A stretch of DNA of 64,000 nt. Origin: Zeugodacus cucurbitae. Lineage: Eukaryota > Arthropoda > Insecta > Diptera > Tephritidae. The stretch lies in assembly GCF_028554725.1 (NCBI RefSeq), contig NC_071668.1, positions 47,039,732 to 47,103,731 of the forward strand, in the 5' to 3' direction. Both the position numbers and the translations under genes were made by a program. Under the pieces are notes generated by a model. It did no database searches, was not told the DNA's origin, and worked only from the letters and a program-made list of their open reading frames with translations. Below, in pieces: positions 35,195 to 46,529 of the stretch; within the stretch, counting starts at the first letter, position 1; each line of letters begins with the position of its first letter.

Positions 35195-36012
35195 ATGAGA
35201 TACACCTCTTGTGCTCTGCCCAATTTATGAAACTTAAGACCTCACAATCAGCGCCAATTACCGTGGGATAAGTCTCCTCAATATCGCTTTGTCGAGCGTA
35301 TGGTGTGAAAGACTAAAGCCCACCGTCAACGAACTAATTGGACCTTAACAGTGTGATCTTAGCCTATTTATACAACTCCGAAAACACAGTATTCATGTCA
35401 ACCCAAACTCTATTGGTAGGGGTAACAGCCGAGATACATTTTCTCTGCAACCTTCCGTCCCTGTAATTGTAGATATATTTAACAGCATACCAAAAGGTGA
35501 AGGTGGACCAAATGTTTATTCTGGTTTCAAATATCAAACGAGTACTCTGCTTCACACTCATCCGAAGATTTCGTTGTATCAGCGCGATTCTTTGAATTTT
35601 TTATGAAACAAAAAAAAAAGCATTTCTTTTAGCCATAGCATCTTTAAAATACAGTAATTTGAATCTCTGAACGCGGTAGCCTACGCCAGAATTAAATTGT
35701 ATAAATAAATCATAAAAGTAACCGCAGTATTGTCCAAGCGCACATTCCCTTAACGAATTCTCCGTATTTTACAAAAATCGAATTCCAATGTAATAAAGCG
35801 TATCCAAATAGAGGGTTTCGAGTTAACACCCGAAAAAGTGTGAAAGTATGAAGTCAAATTTTTATGTAAAACATCGTTGAAAGTGACATCGATGCATCGA
35901 GGAAGAACACTCCATTGAAAAGACCAGGCGCCAAACAGCAAGAAGGAGAGATGAATGACGCGCTCTTATAGATTCGGCTATAATCGCATAAGCGGCGCCT
36001 ACGCCAACTATA
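35195..36012 (+). mobile_element. RTE relic split by a hAT fragment
   Basis: 35195-35360 matches the reverse-transcriptase start region of the 61.4-kb copy (shared word AAGCCCACCGTCAACGAACT). 35905-36012 matches the RTE C terminus and 3' tail (GATTCGGCTATAATCGC). The middle ~1.1 kb is deleted or replaced by a hAT relic. Not coding. Confidence 0.75.
35368..35900 (-). mobile_element. hAT fragment, same family as the 5.3-9.0 kb element
   Basis: Blocks match 5690-6030 (CAAATATCAAACG followed by CACTCATCCGAAGATT) and then 8840-8960 (AACGAATTCTCCGTA) of the large hAT, plus ACATCGATGCATCGA subterminal words. It is an internally deleted derivative of the same family, lacking one terminus. Confidence 0.7.
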
Positions 36013-36130
36013 TATAACCACAGTGGGCGACAAAGGTCTACGTACGATCCATATTTTTGATGTCCTGCTAAATGTAAAAGTAGTAATGATGCGGTCTTGC
36101 TTTTATTTCATTTTTATTAGGAAATTACAA

Positions 36131-36985
36131 AAAACAATAAGTTCGGGTGCAACCGAACATTTTATAGTCTCGCAATTTATTGACAACAAAATTTTACTAA
36201 TATAGTCGGCATAAAGTCCAATAGAATAACGTAATCATATAATAGTGGTACTCATTTAACGTCGCAATTATATAAAAATAGTAAATTTGCAATATGGCAA
36301 CACAAGTTAAACGAGCGCTCTTTGGCAATATTGTGGTAATATCAGCTGATTGTGAATTAATTTTATGCGTGCCACTGAAAAAGGTCTCGCATATTTGCAA
36401 GATTGTCGTAAAATAAAATGCATGTAAAAATTAACAGCTGTTTTACGATATTGTATTTTGTGATGTTGCCATACGTTTACGACGTTAAATGAGTACCACT
36501 ATTATTTATGAGAGCTGTGGTAATTCCTCAACCAATTTCACTCATTTTAGCCACCAATTTGCTTAGATATTTCACATAGTAACCGATGTATGCGGAATAA
36601 AGCCCACTGTATTTTTTAAAAACCTATAATTAGGTATGTATATGAGGACTAAGGGAAGTTATTACCCGATTTTACTGATTTTTGGTACAGAGACGCAATA
36701 TTGGAAGAAAAATATTCCCTCTGGATTATATGAAAATATCTGAGAGATTTACCGGTATTTTCGCTGAAAGAGTGCACTTAAGCACTGGGTTCTTCATGTT
36801 CGATATCCGGGGCATTAAAAAGTTATAGTCATATTTTGACAATTTTACCACAAGTCACACCACACCTCAAATACAGTATTTGTGTACAATTTTATTCTTC
36901 ATTAGTTCCTAATTGCGCTCATCATCAACCGTTATGTGAACAAAACTATTATACTCTCTTAGCAACTTTGTTGCGAGAGTATAAA
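36131..36985 (+). repeat. Dispersed GAGAGTATAAAA repeat, copy 4, split by a MITE
   Basis: The left-end block (GTTCGGGTGCAACCGAAC) is at 36138 and the right end TTGCGAGAGTATAAAA at 36970. Continuity is broken at 36242 by the MITE and resumes at 36502. The central GC-rich segment is deleted. Confidence 0.8.
36243..36501. mobile_element. Small MITE with AGTGGTACTCATTTAACG ends, copy 2
   Basis: Same termini as 29051-29326 and interior similarity in the opposite orientation. Inserted within a dispersed repeat, so it is younger than that repeat copy. It does not encode protein. Confidence 0.88.
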
Positions 36986-38829
36986 AATATATTGGCCAAC
37001 GTCTATTTTATTTCGAATTTTTTAAGAAAATTTCAGTACTTTAACCGTTTTGAAGGCATCTTTTGTGACTTCTGCTACTCATACTCTCGCCTAGTTTTTG
37101 TCATTTGACTTTATGTGTGGTATACCAAGTTTTCCGAATGACAACCCAAAATACAATAATTTGTTTGGTTTTGACAAGAGAAAACACTTTCTTGATGTAG
37201 TTAAAATTTGTGTATATAAAATTTGATTCCCACTTCACTCGACTTCATTCCATAAGTTTTTGATGGGATTAAAGGCAGGACTTTGAGCTGACTAAACTAA
37301 TGATTCACTAGTATGGAAGTGACTGATATAATTTTCTTACATAAATATAGCATATAGTTCCATACAATTCTTTAAAATTTCCAGATAATGAAACTTGTTT
37401 ACTTTATCATGGATCCCTAAGAGTGGTCGTATGCCAAGAAAATGTACCCAAATAATAATTCTGCTCCCGTGTCTCACTGTTGCTCAAAATTTTCGTGGAG
37501 CTCCCAGGTCGTTTCGTATTCCGCTTTTTTGTACGTTCATTGTCACCATGAAATTCATATGTTTTCTTGTCACATCATCCCGGAAAATTGTAACTTTTTC
37601 TTATGTGCATTTGTTTTAATATAGCAGTCATATTACGACGTACGTGGTCCAAGAACAAACTTTCTTTTATCAAATTCGCTTGTCTACAACTAGAACTGTA
37701 TGCAGTCCTTATATTCATATTCACACATATATGTATATCTACATGGCCAGTTCCCATTCACATTTTCTGTCCGAACCTATTTGGTATGGGGCCGTCAATC
37801 ACGTGTTTGTGCCACAATTAAAATTATCACCAATTCGCAGTCATCGAAATCCAATTAGATCATTTCAACGTTTGTCATTTTTCTCTCCGCACCGCCAAAC
37901 ATGCTCCTTCTACAGTTGCATGCTGCATCTGCATAGTTGAATTGTGGGCTTACTCCGTGTGGTATTGGTACAGTATTGGTAATAGGATTCGACGATACGC
38001 TCGAGTTCCAGTCTAATTTGTAATTGCACATACACTGTGAATGAGGGTTTTCGCCAGCCTACTCTTTGTTTCGAAATTCGATGTGAACATATGAAATGCG
38101 TTGGTTATTATATTTAGAACGGTTATGGTAAACGCACTAACACTGGCACCAGCTATGCCAGTGATAATCGGATTATCTGATGAAAGCTGCAAAAATTGCG
38201 CTGAAAATCAAAAACAAAATGAGAACTGACGTGCCTACGTATTATGTGGTAGCGCAGGTGGTTGGAAAACTGAACACAATAGCTTTATCCACAATGAACT
38301 ATTCCATAGAAATTTCTGAAATGCATTTTATCTGCAACTAGTTGAAAATTAATCTTATCGAAGGTTAAAAATTAAAATGTTATTTGTATTTTGTATATTT
38401 TCGGTATATCAAAAAAAGCATTTACATATGTACATGTTAGGCGGATTTTAAATCCATCAGAGATCAAATGTTGTTCCTCCAATGATCAAGCTTTGTGCAG
38501 CACTACTATTCTTTGCTGAAGGCAGCTATCAGAAAACAGCGATTTTTAAACTTCATCGGATTTGCTTGGAACTCGTAATTCGGTGGTTTTCGGGATCGCT
38601 GATTACGAATCCGGTGACGGTTTTTCAAAATTTAAAATTGCTGATCCAATATGGCGGGCGCTATTTTCATAAAGTTCATCGGAAACGCTCGAAACTCTTT
38701 ACTCGGGGGTTTTAAACGCCCCATATTATGAAAGATATATTTTTTATTTTTACAGCATTTGTTCAAAATATACCAATTTTTAAAACACCGTTTCCCATGA
38801 AACTTTAGGACAGTTTCTTAACCGGGACG
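36986..38829. other. Intergenic DNA; one transposon-like block near 38.5-38.7 kb
   Basis: Mostly nothing recognised. The block 38560-38720 (GATCGCTGATTACGAATCCG, then AATATGGCGG) resembles short 'TCGCTGATTACGAATC' segments I have seen as dispersed repeats in insect genomes. I cannot assign a family or boundaries. Confidence 0.4.
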
Positions 38830-39036
38830 AGTTTACATCACGAGTTGCTAGGAAGAAACCACTGCTATCCGTTAAGTTGGTTATCGTTCACTACGTTATA
38901 TTTTGAAAAGCCAGTTAGCTTTTCTGATGATGTCATATTCTCTGAGGAGACTAAAGTGATGCTCTACTATAATGAAGGACCAAATAAAATGTGGAGAAAG
39001 CGTTCACAAGCGTTGAAATCGAAACATTTCTGTTGA
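38830..39036 (+). pseudogene. Tc1-type transposase fragment
   Basis: The frame reads FSDDVIFSEETKVMLYY and then MWRKR, which matches the first catalytic block of Tc1 transposases (V-I-W/F-S-D-E-T/S-K). The first catalytic Asp position here is Glu (SEET). Just upstream, RVARKKPLLS in another frame matches the basic linker. Ends missing; a different Tc1 family from those at 19.4 and 55.1 kb. Confidence 0.65.
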
Positions 39037-39564
39037 AATAAAACAAAATATTCAAAATGTAAAACATTAAATTTTTAATCGAAATACAAACTTCCAAGAA
39101 AGCATAACTTCTACGGAAAGATTAATTATAACACTATATTTTTAATTGATGTATTTATTTATTTAAATTTATTGAAATGATGATTATTTTTCTAACTACA
39201 TATATACGGGACTTCCTGCCTTTAGATGAACCAATCATGAGTTATGATGTCCACGGCAACACCTTTTTTTTGGACAGGTCATGGAAAATGTGGTGCCAAC
39301 GGCTGATTTTTTTTTTTTTCAATTTCAACATTGTTTAAATATGTTTATTTGATATGCTGGTATGTGCAATATAAAATACATATATGATTGTGTCTTTGAA
39401 AAACAACGGCGCAGCGATAAGCAACGAAACGGGTTTTTCGGTCTTGTCTAGGTTTGCTTGTATTTTTTCTTTCGGTGTGGGTGTTGCGCTATAGCTCAGA
39501 GTGTATTGTTCGACAACAAAAACGGTTAGAGACAAATTTGTCGCATTTGGTGATATCTCAATTT
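39037..39564. other. AT-rich intergenic DNA, nothing recognised
   Basis: No coding or repeat signal apart from a T homopolymer near 39310. Confidence 0.4.
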
Positions 39565-39654
39565 TTACTGTAGTTACAGCTTGCACAGACGAACGGACAC
39601 ACAGACAAACGGATTTCAAATCTATTCGTCGTCCTGATCATTTTTATATATCTG

Positions 39655-41966
39655 TGTCGTTTTACCATAACATCTTAAGTCGACTTAAGTCAAAATCGAG
39701 TAAAGGTCATATTCTAGTTCTCCTATTCATAGGCCATATTTGTGTCCAATCCGATTTAAAAAATTCCAATTTTAAAGAAAGTTTTCGCCTTTTGTATTTT
39801 TCTTATCTTTATTTTTGAAAATATTACATACGTTAAAACATTTTAAGTAAACTTAAACTTTATGAGATGCTTTATTGGTTGTTAAAGGTTTCTTCAATTA
39901 AACTTATGTCAACTGAAGCGCTATTAATATTAAAAAAAAATTAAAAATATGTATTCAATAAAACATCTTATGTCCTCTTACGCTAATATGTTAAACTTAT
40001 ATTCTTATAATTTCTTCACTTAAATGGACATAAGTTGTTTTGAAAAAACTCGAATATTCAAAGGGGGAACTTTTTACATTTTGCAAAACATCTTAAGTCT
40101 ACATAAAATGTTATGCAATAATTCGCTTCGAACATAACGGCATTTTAACTCAATATAAGTTTGTTTGGATGCGTGCTCACAACGCATTATTGCGCACATA
40201 AGCGACCAGTTGAAAACAAGTCGTTGTGCTAATAACTTTAAAAATGGAAAGTCATTTATTGAATAATATAAGCAAAGTAGATTTCGATAGTGATGATTCC
40301 ATTATTGATCCAAATTTTAATATAAGTGGATGTACTGCAGCAAGTTCCAGTTCCGAAAATAATGATGTAAGTTTTATAGTGATTACATTTATAAAGTGAT
40401 TTTAATAAAAACTTAATATTAGGAAAACTCTATAAGTGTTGCAAATAAAGTGGAAACAGAAAAATATTCAAAGAAAGATGCAAAAGATTCCAGGAATAAA
40501 GGGCAAAGTTACACCTCAAGCGCTGGTTAGGTTGTTCAGGCACGTGCAGTGCGCAGGTTGGAACCGTGCAGAAAGAAATGCGCAGATAGAATCACTTTTG
40601 AAGAACAGCAATATATACACACACAGTACTGGGAACTAGGCTCATACAATTTACGCAAAACATTTCTTGGTGGCTTAATTGAAGTTGAAGAAACAAAAAC
40701 AGTAAAAAAGGCTAAACATGACTTAAAACCAAGGATAAGACCTTATACAAACAATTATTTCCTGGAAGTTGGTAGTAATAAAATCGCAGTATGCAAAAAA
40801 TGCTTTACATTCACATTATCCGAGGCAGAACAATCTATAAAAACGGTTGTGAGTGCAAAACTTGATGGGCGTGTAATCGGCGATGGACGTGGAAAACATA
40901 AATGCGCTAAAAAACTTTCTATCGCAAAAGAGAATGAAATTTTATATTTTATTAAAAGCTTCCCATCGTATGAGTCGCATTATACGCGAAGGGACACATC
41001 TAAACGGTATTTGCCAAGTGATTTATCTGTGAATGAAATGCATCGTCTCTATTGTGAAAAATACGCTTATTCCGTTTCAATTTCAAAATTTTCGCAATTG
41101 TTTAGCACACTCAACTTGAAATTTAAAAAACCTAAAATTGACACTTGTCATAAGTGTGATTTGCTCCAATGCAAAATACAAGTTGCTAAACCCGAAGAAT
41201 TGGACTCTTTACAACTACATGAAGAAAAGTAGATGACAGTGGTGAAAAGTATAGCTGGATCGACATTAAATGGCTAAGATATACCAAAGAAACTGGAAAT
41301 GTTTATTTTAAAAAATCCTTAAATGAAGAAGAACCTTTTAAATTGATAAACATATCTAAACGAGGAATAAACTGCGTGAGAATGACAGATTTAAAAATAT
41401 GCTACGACGCACCTTTAAAAATTGGCACAAAAAAAACAAGATCTTTTAGATATGTTACCTCTTGTGAATGAAATGTATAAGCCATTTTATATAAACTTAG
41501 CAACAGAAGAGCAGTTAGATTGTCATCCAGATCTTACAGAAGCTGATGAAACTAATGAATAATTTAATTTGCTTTGAAACCAGATTTTTTGTACTATGAG
41601 TTGAACTTATTAATATGATTTAAGAAACAATACATGAAGCTGTATATTTTTGTTATGAATAAATTTCTTGTTTTAAAAATAAACAAATACAAAAATCTTA
41701 TATCGAATGAGTTATTTGTTTCAAATTAAGATTTGATTTTTCTTAACTTTTCGTTTTTTAAAATATCTTATGTACAAAACAACGAATAAAACATACTTCT
41801 TACTAAAATTTTTTTCAAAATCGGCATATAATGTCTTAAGAAATAGTTTTGCTTTATCCTTGATTAAAAATAACTCATTAAATTTCAACACAATAGATTT
41901 TAGAGGAAATCGCCAATATCTCAAAACTCAATTTTATGACTTAAGATGTTATGGTAAAACGACACA
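39655..41966 (+). mobile_element. Unclassified DNA transposon, copy B, with subterminal ACATCTTAAGTC sites
   Basis: The inverted ends TGTGTCGTTTTACCATAACA and TGTTATGGTAAAACGACACA are flanked by ATAT. The motif ACATCTTAAGTC or close variants recurs near 39669, 39965, 40088 and 41940. It inserted in a dispersed repeat. The transposase gene inside is spliced but has a stop codon and lacks its catalytic middle. Confidence 0.85.
40244..41572 (+). pseudogene. Transposase of unclassified ESHY family, one stop and a central deletion
   Basis: The first exon runs 40244-40366 (41 codons, acidic and Ser-rich) with a GTAAGT donor; the second starts at 40423 after an AG acceptor, in frame. A TAG at 40528 interrupts the reading frame. 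It then continues open to 41232 with CKKCFTFTLSEAEQS, DGRGKHKCAKK, FPSYESHYTRRDTSKRYL and KIDTCHKCDLL. These correspond to the blocks of the 16-18 kb relic. Immediately after, at about 41233, it jumps to a C-terminal segment (WIDIKWLRYTKETG), so the core with the catalytic residues is deleted. Another frameshift occurs near 41450. Confidence 0.75.
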
Positions 41967-42218
41967 GATATATAACCCTATATGTAACTCGTTTAGTTTT
42001 AGGACTTACAACGAATCGTTAGGTGAACAAAACTATAATACTCTCTTTGGCAACTTGCGAGAATATAAAAAAAGGTGCGTGGAGTCCCTACGCGCGGAAG
42101 AAGTTTTACTTCTTAGTGATATTCCAAGAAATGCATAACATTTTGTATGAAAGAAAACTAGCGAGAGGGAAAGGATAAAAATATGGTGGAGTGACCAACA
42201 CTTTCTTAAATTCACATT

Positions 42219-42608
42219 TTATAAATTTATTATGCACATTTTATGATGATTATGATGATAACTAAAATACGATATGAAATGTCTTACATCTATTTTATCT
42301 ATATTTCTCGCGAATACCGCATCAATAGTCGTACCTCCTTTTGTCGTAGGATTATTTCTTCCATTGATCATTTCTAATGAAAATTTCTCTCTGAGGAATG
42401 CGAGTAGTGGTTCAGCTTCTGGCAATGAGAAATTTACATTAAAATCTCCCGCAAGGAGTACCGGTTGTTCGCTATACTCAACTGGTTCTCCGATAATATC
42501 TGCAAAAGCTTGCGAACCTGCAGTTGACATATTGAGGCATATTGTTGCTTTTACACTAACAAAATATACAGCGAATTTGCAATTGCAAATATGCAAGACC
42601 ATTTGCAC
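42219..42608 (-). pseudogene. Helentron-type endonuclease domain fragment
   Basis: The open frame contains PVLLAGDFNVNFS, PTTKGGTTIDAVFARN and ISYFSYHH. This matches the endonuclease/exonuclease/phosphatase domain, where GDFN carries metal-binding residues, and the SYFSYH ending is typical of the endonuclease found in Helentron helicase proteins. No helicase part is next to it. It could instead come from a non-LTR element, but the FARN...YFSYH pattern favours Helentron. Confidence 0.6.
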
Positions 42609-43543
42609 CAGATTGTGAATTGCCCTACTGTACTTATTGACTGCATTATTGTATTTACATATATAACATCATGAAGAAATGAAGGTCATAAACCTCACGC
42701 TGTCAGATAAAACGGTATACCTCCTCATCGCGTGTGCTAATACTTTCGATTTGCAATGAAAGTAAATGAAGACTGACTACAGAAATTATCCTGTGAAGTA
42801 TAGTCTTAACTTTTCAACGGCCAACGCAAAGTATTTCAACCAAAAGTCACACAAAATAGTTGAGAACCTTTTCCGAAGTCAACATACATACATATGTATG
42901 TACATATGTATATGCTATTCAAATGACACCAACAATTGTTCAAACTGATATTTCCACGTTGGATACTTTTAAGTGCATCTTTTGATCGTCTTCTTACAGT
43001 GTCGCTCAAATGTTCTACGTTTTAGTACCACTGAAAAAGGTTACCAACATACATACATACATACAAGTGAAGCTAATAAAAGCGTATTTTTAATTTTTAA
43101 GGAGATCAATTTCCCCGATCCATTTATTTATTTGTATAGCTATCCGATCATGTGTTTCCATGCAAAAAATAGTACATTTGTATTCTATAACTTAACCAAA
43201 AGTGCCAAAAAAGTTTATCATAGACCAACACCTGTAGGACATCATCTGTTGGTAGCAATGTGAGTTGAAGGATTTTTTTAAGCTCATGTCATAAAAGGCG
43301 GGATGCCAGAAATAATCCCGCTAAAAGTATGGACAAAATCAGTGCGAAAGTTTACTTGATAGTGTAACAAGCTTTTAGCAATTTCTTAAAAAGACAAATG
43401 TCGGTAATACTTAAACGCTATTAAATTATATTATAAAAAAACGGTAGCGAAATAGTATATATTTAAGTTTGTTTATATAAATAAAGTGTGCCTTAGAGGT
43501 GTTCTACGTTATATGGAGATTTTTGAAATAGTGTTTTAAGTTA
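42609..43543. other. AT-rich intergenic DNA with one inverted-repeat partner
   Basis: The 26-bp word beginning ACAAGTGAAGCTAATAAAAG at 43063 recurs inverted at about 44021-44047, inside the neighbouring transposon. Otherwise nothing was recognised. Confidence 0.4.
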
Positions 43544-43886
43544 ACAGAATGGGCTAATTTCTTTCCTTTTTATGTAAAAATGTTTAAAAAAAAATTTGGG
43601 GACAATCGGATGATGGGAAGACGGCGCGGAAACGTTTTGAAATTAAAAATTGCCTTCCTATAGGAAAAAACAAGTTTTATGTATTCAAGAATCAATTTTT
43701 CTTTTAGTGTATTTATTAAATGAATATGTATGCTTAATATGTCTCAACTAACATGATATAAAGAATAATTTTAATAATATTTTGTTCTTATTTCGAGTGA
43801 AAAAACGGTAAATAATATTTTTTTATCGCACCATCGTCGTAACTGCCGATTGCTTTATTTTTGCAACATGAACCAGCAATATTTGC

Positions 43887-43998
43887 AAAAATAAAAAACG
43901 TACGACTGCAGACTTTGGTAACGGTATTTTTGGGCAGCGAAAATAAAAAACGAACGACTGCAAACTTTGGTAACGGTATTTTTGCGCAGCGAAATAAA
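43887..43998. repeat. 52-bp tandem repeat in the 5' region of the transposon
   Basis: Two full units and a partial third, with the word GACTTTGGTAACGG-like at 43911 and 43963 and GCAGCGAAAATAAAA-like joins. It lies between the left TIR and the transposase start, a position where repeated transposase-binding or promoter sites would sit. Confidence 0.75.
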
Positions 43999-44137
43999 AC
44001 GGTAAATGGACTGTGTTCTTTTTAATACGCTTTTATTAGCTTCACTTGTTTCAATAATTGTCACTCTCGTTTGTTTGGCATTTGAAATCAGATGTGTTAA
44101 TTTGTGCGAAATTGTGATTATTTAATAAAAAACAGAA

Positions 44138-46529
44138 ATGAGTGAATTACCAGCAACTGCGAGTACATTACATATACAAACACGACAACGTTCTGAACAA
44201 GTTGTGAATATTGAACTAATTGGAAGAATTTCTCATCAGATAACAGGTGCTAAACTACCATCGAACAAACAAGTACTGCAATTACTATTTTACAACATTA
44301 GATTTGTGTATCGGCAATTGAGAGAAAGTGCAAAATTAACAATAAATGCTGTATTAATATTTTGGCAACAAGCTCGAATTCCGACAAAGGATGTAGCTAG
44401 GTGTGTCGATAAATTAGAATCTCTGTACAAATTATGGCAGAAGATTCAAAAAACCGTACCAAATAAGAGATCTGATGCTCAGAAAAAAATTGTTGAAGAC
44501 TTTTCTGCAGAATTGGATAATTTGTTTGACATTGCTCATAGAGATGCCTTACAAAACATGCGTATTAGCGAAGACAAGGAATTTTTGATTCTACAAAGAC
44601 AAAAAGGTCGGCCTGGTAGCATGGCCGGTGCTGAAATGGTATTGTATCGGCGACAAAACAGAGCAGATCACCGCATTGTGAAAGAAATGTCTAGGAAAAG
44701 GAAACATCAACAAATGTCGGAAGTGAATCGTAAGTTTATCAAATGAAATTAATTTTATTTATAGTGGTAATGGTCAATTTTAAAATGATATTGTGTAGTC
44801 GAACTCAACGAACTCGACGATTTTGGTATGGACTATGAAGAAGATATTGGTGACAGTGAGCCTGAAGTAGCGGAAACCAATGTGAAAAAAAATACAAAAC
44901 ACACTGCTTCAACTTGTACTAACAGGGGAAGAAATCATTTTATCACACCGCGATTGCTTTCAGCACTTGATAGCGCCAAAGTAAGCGATGGAAAGGCGAT
45001 GCACATTCTGATGGCGACTGCAGAAGCATTGGGCCATTGCACTAGCGACTTGGTAGTCAATCGTTCTACTCTCCATAGACTGAGGGAAGAGCATCGCAGA
45101 AAAGAATCACAGAGGATTCAAGTGAGTTTTATTGACAAAGTATACCATGATTGAAAATATACGTATAGGTTATTTAAATACTAATAATATCCTATTCTAG
45201 CTAAGTGATACACAAGCAATGGTCGTCCACTGGGATGGTAAAGTATTGCCAGATCTAATTGGAAAAATAAAAGTTGAGCGAATTGCAGTGCTTGTTAGTT
45301 ATAATGGCGAATCCAAATTTCTAGGCGCTCCAAAACTTATATCTGCCACTGGTGAAGATATAGCTACAGCCGTTTTTGATACACTTAGTAAATGGAATAT
45401 TTTAGATCGCGTAGAAGGCATGTCTTTTGACACCACGTCCACTAATACTGGTCCAATAAATGGAGCATGCGCTCAATTGCAACGCATGTTAGGAAGAAAT
45501 TTGTTGACGTTACCATGCCGTCACCACATTCTAGAAATATACTTGCGTAGTGTATTCGACCTGCATTTCAAAGTGACTCAAGCACCAGAAGTCTCAATTT
45601 TCGAGAGATTTGCCAAAGCCTGGCCAAATATTGACACTTCATCATTTAAGAGTGGGCTCGACTGTGAAGATATAAAATCTCATATAAGTGATGGCATCTG
45701 CAATGACATCAAACAATTTTGTCATTCACAATTACAAAAAACGTTTGTTCGTGCTGACCACGAAGAATTTTTACGTCTAGTACTTACATTTCTTGGTGAC
45801 AATGGTGGTAAATTTAAAACTCCCGGAGTTACAAGTCATGCACGTTGGATGTCAAAGGGAATATATTTCTTGAAAATATTTCTGTTTCGTGATCAATTTC
45901 ACTTGAGTAAAGCTGAATTAAAAGGTTTAAGTCACATTTGCGTTTTTTTAGTGCGTTTATATATAAAAGCTTGGTACAAATGCTCCAATGCAATTACCTC
46001 TCCCCTGCAGGATTTAAGCTTTGTAAAAGAATGTATTAATTATGAAAAAGTGAACCCAAGTATTTCTTCGGAATTGCTGAGAAAAATGCAACAACACATG
46101 TGGTATTTGTCAGAGGAAAACGTCGCAATGGCTTTCTTTGATTTCAATGTTTCAGTAGATGTTAAGAAAAAAATGGTAAAAAATTTAAAATCAGAAGAGC
46201 CAACTTATAAACTACAAAACAATCGCAAAATAAAAAAATTAAGTGACTTAGGCAATTCGGATTTAAGCGAATTTGTATCCAAAAGAACTTTAACATTTTT
46301 TACGAAGTACAAGTTGTCAACCAACTTTTTGTATTTGGATCCAGAGTCTTGGGAAACAAACGAGGAATTCCAAAATGGTCGCACAATATGCCACAAATTG
46401 CTTGTTACTAATGATACAGCGGAAAGAGGTATTAAATTTATAAAGGATTTCAATACTATTCTTACAAATAAAGAAGAAGAAAAACAGTTCCTCCTTCAAG
46501 TTGTTGAAGAATACAAAAAAAAAATATAA
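44138..46529 (+). CDS. Complete three-exon transposase, 747 aa, hAT-like DDE core
   Basis: Exons 44138-44729, 44799-45121 and 45201-46529 join in frame; introns of 69 and 79 nt have GTAAGT/TAG and GTGAGT/CTAG borders. No stop or frameshift. Residues 1-200 are a helical N-terminal region (FYNIRFVYRQLRES; ARIPTKDVARCVDKLESL) probably for DNA binding or assembly. The core has HWDGK (D317), FDTTSTNTG (D382), PCRHHILE (C411-H414, the C-x2-H motif shared by hAT, P and related DDE folds), SHARWMS (R520-W521) and NDTAERG (E713). I infer a DDE triad D317, D382, E713. The protein lacks a BED finger and a recognisable hAT dimerisation tail, so I leave the superfamily open. The start is the first Met of the open frame. 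Confidence 0.85.

Larger units (their letters stand above)
39565..42072 (+). repeat. Dispersed GAGAGTATAAAA repeat, copy 5, split by a transposon
   Basis: 39565-39654 is the family segment with ACAGCTTGCACAGACGAACG and TCCTGATCATTTTTATAT. It resumes at 41967 with ATATAACCCTATATG and ends near 42072 with TTGCGAGAATATAAAA. Intact copies at 0.78 and 49.49 kb read straight across the break, giving the empty site. Confidence 0.88.

Noticed and set aside
44138..46529. Reading the 44-46 kb gene as three separate genes
   Set aside because: Consensus splice sites join all three frames exactly in phase and the motif order runs through the joints.
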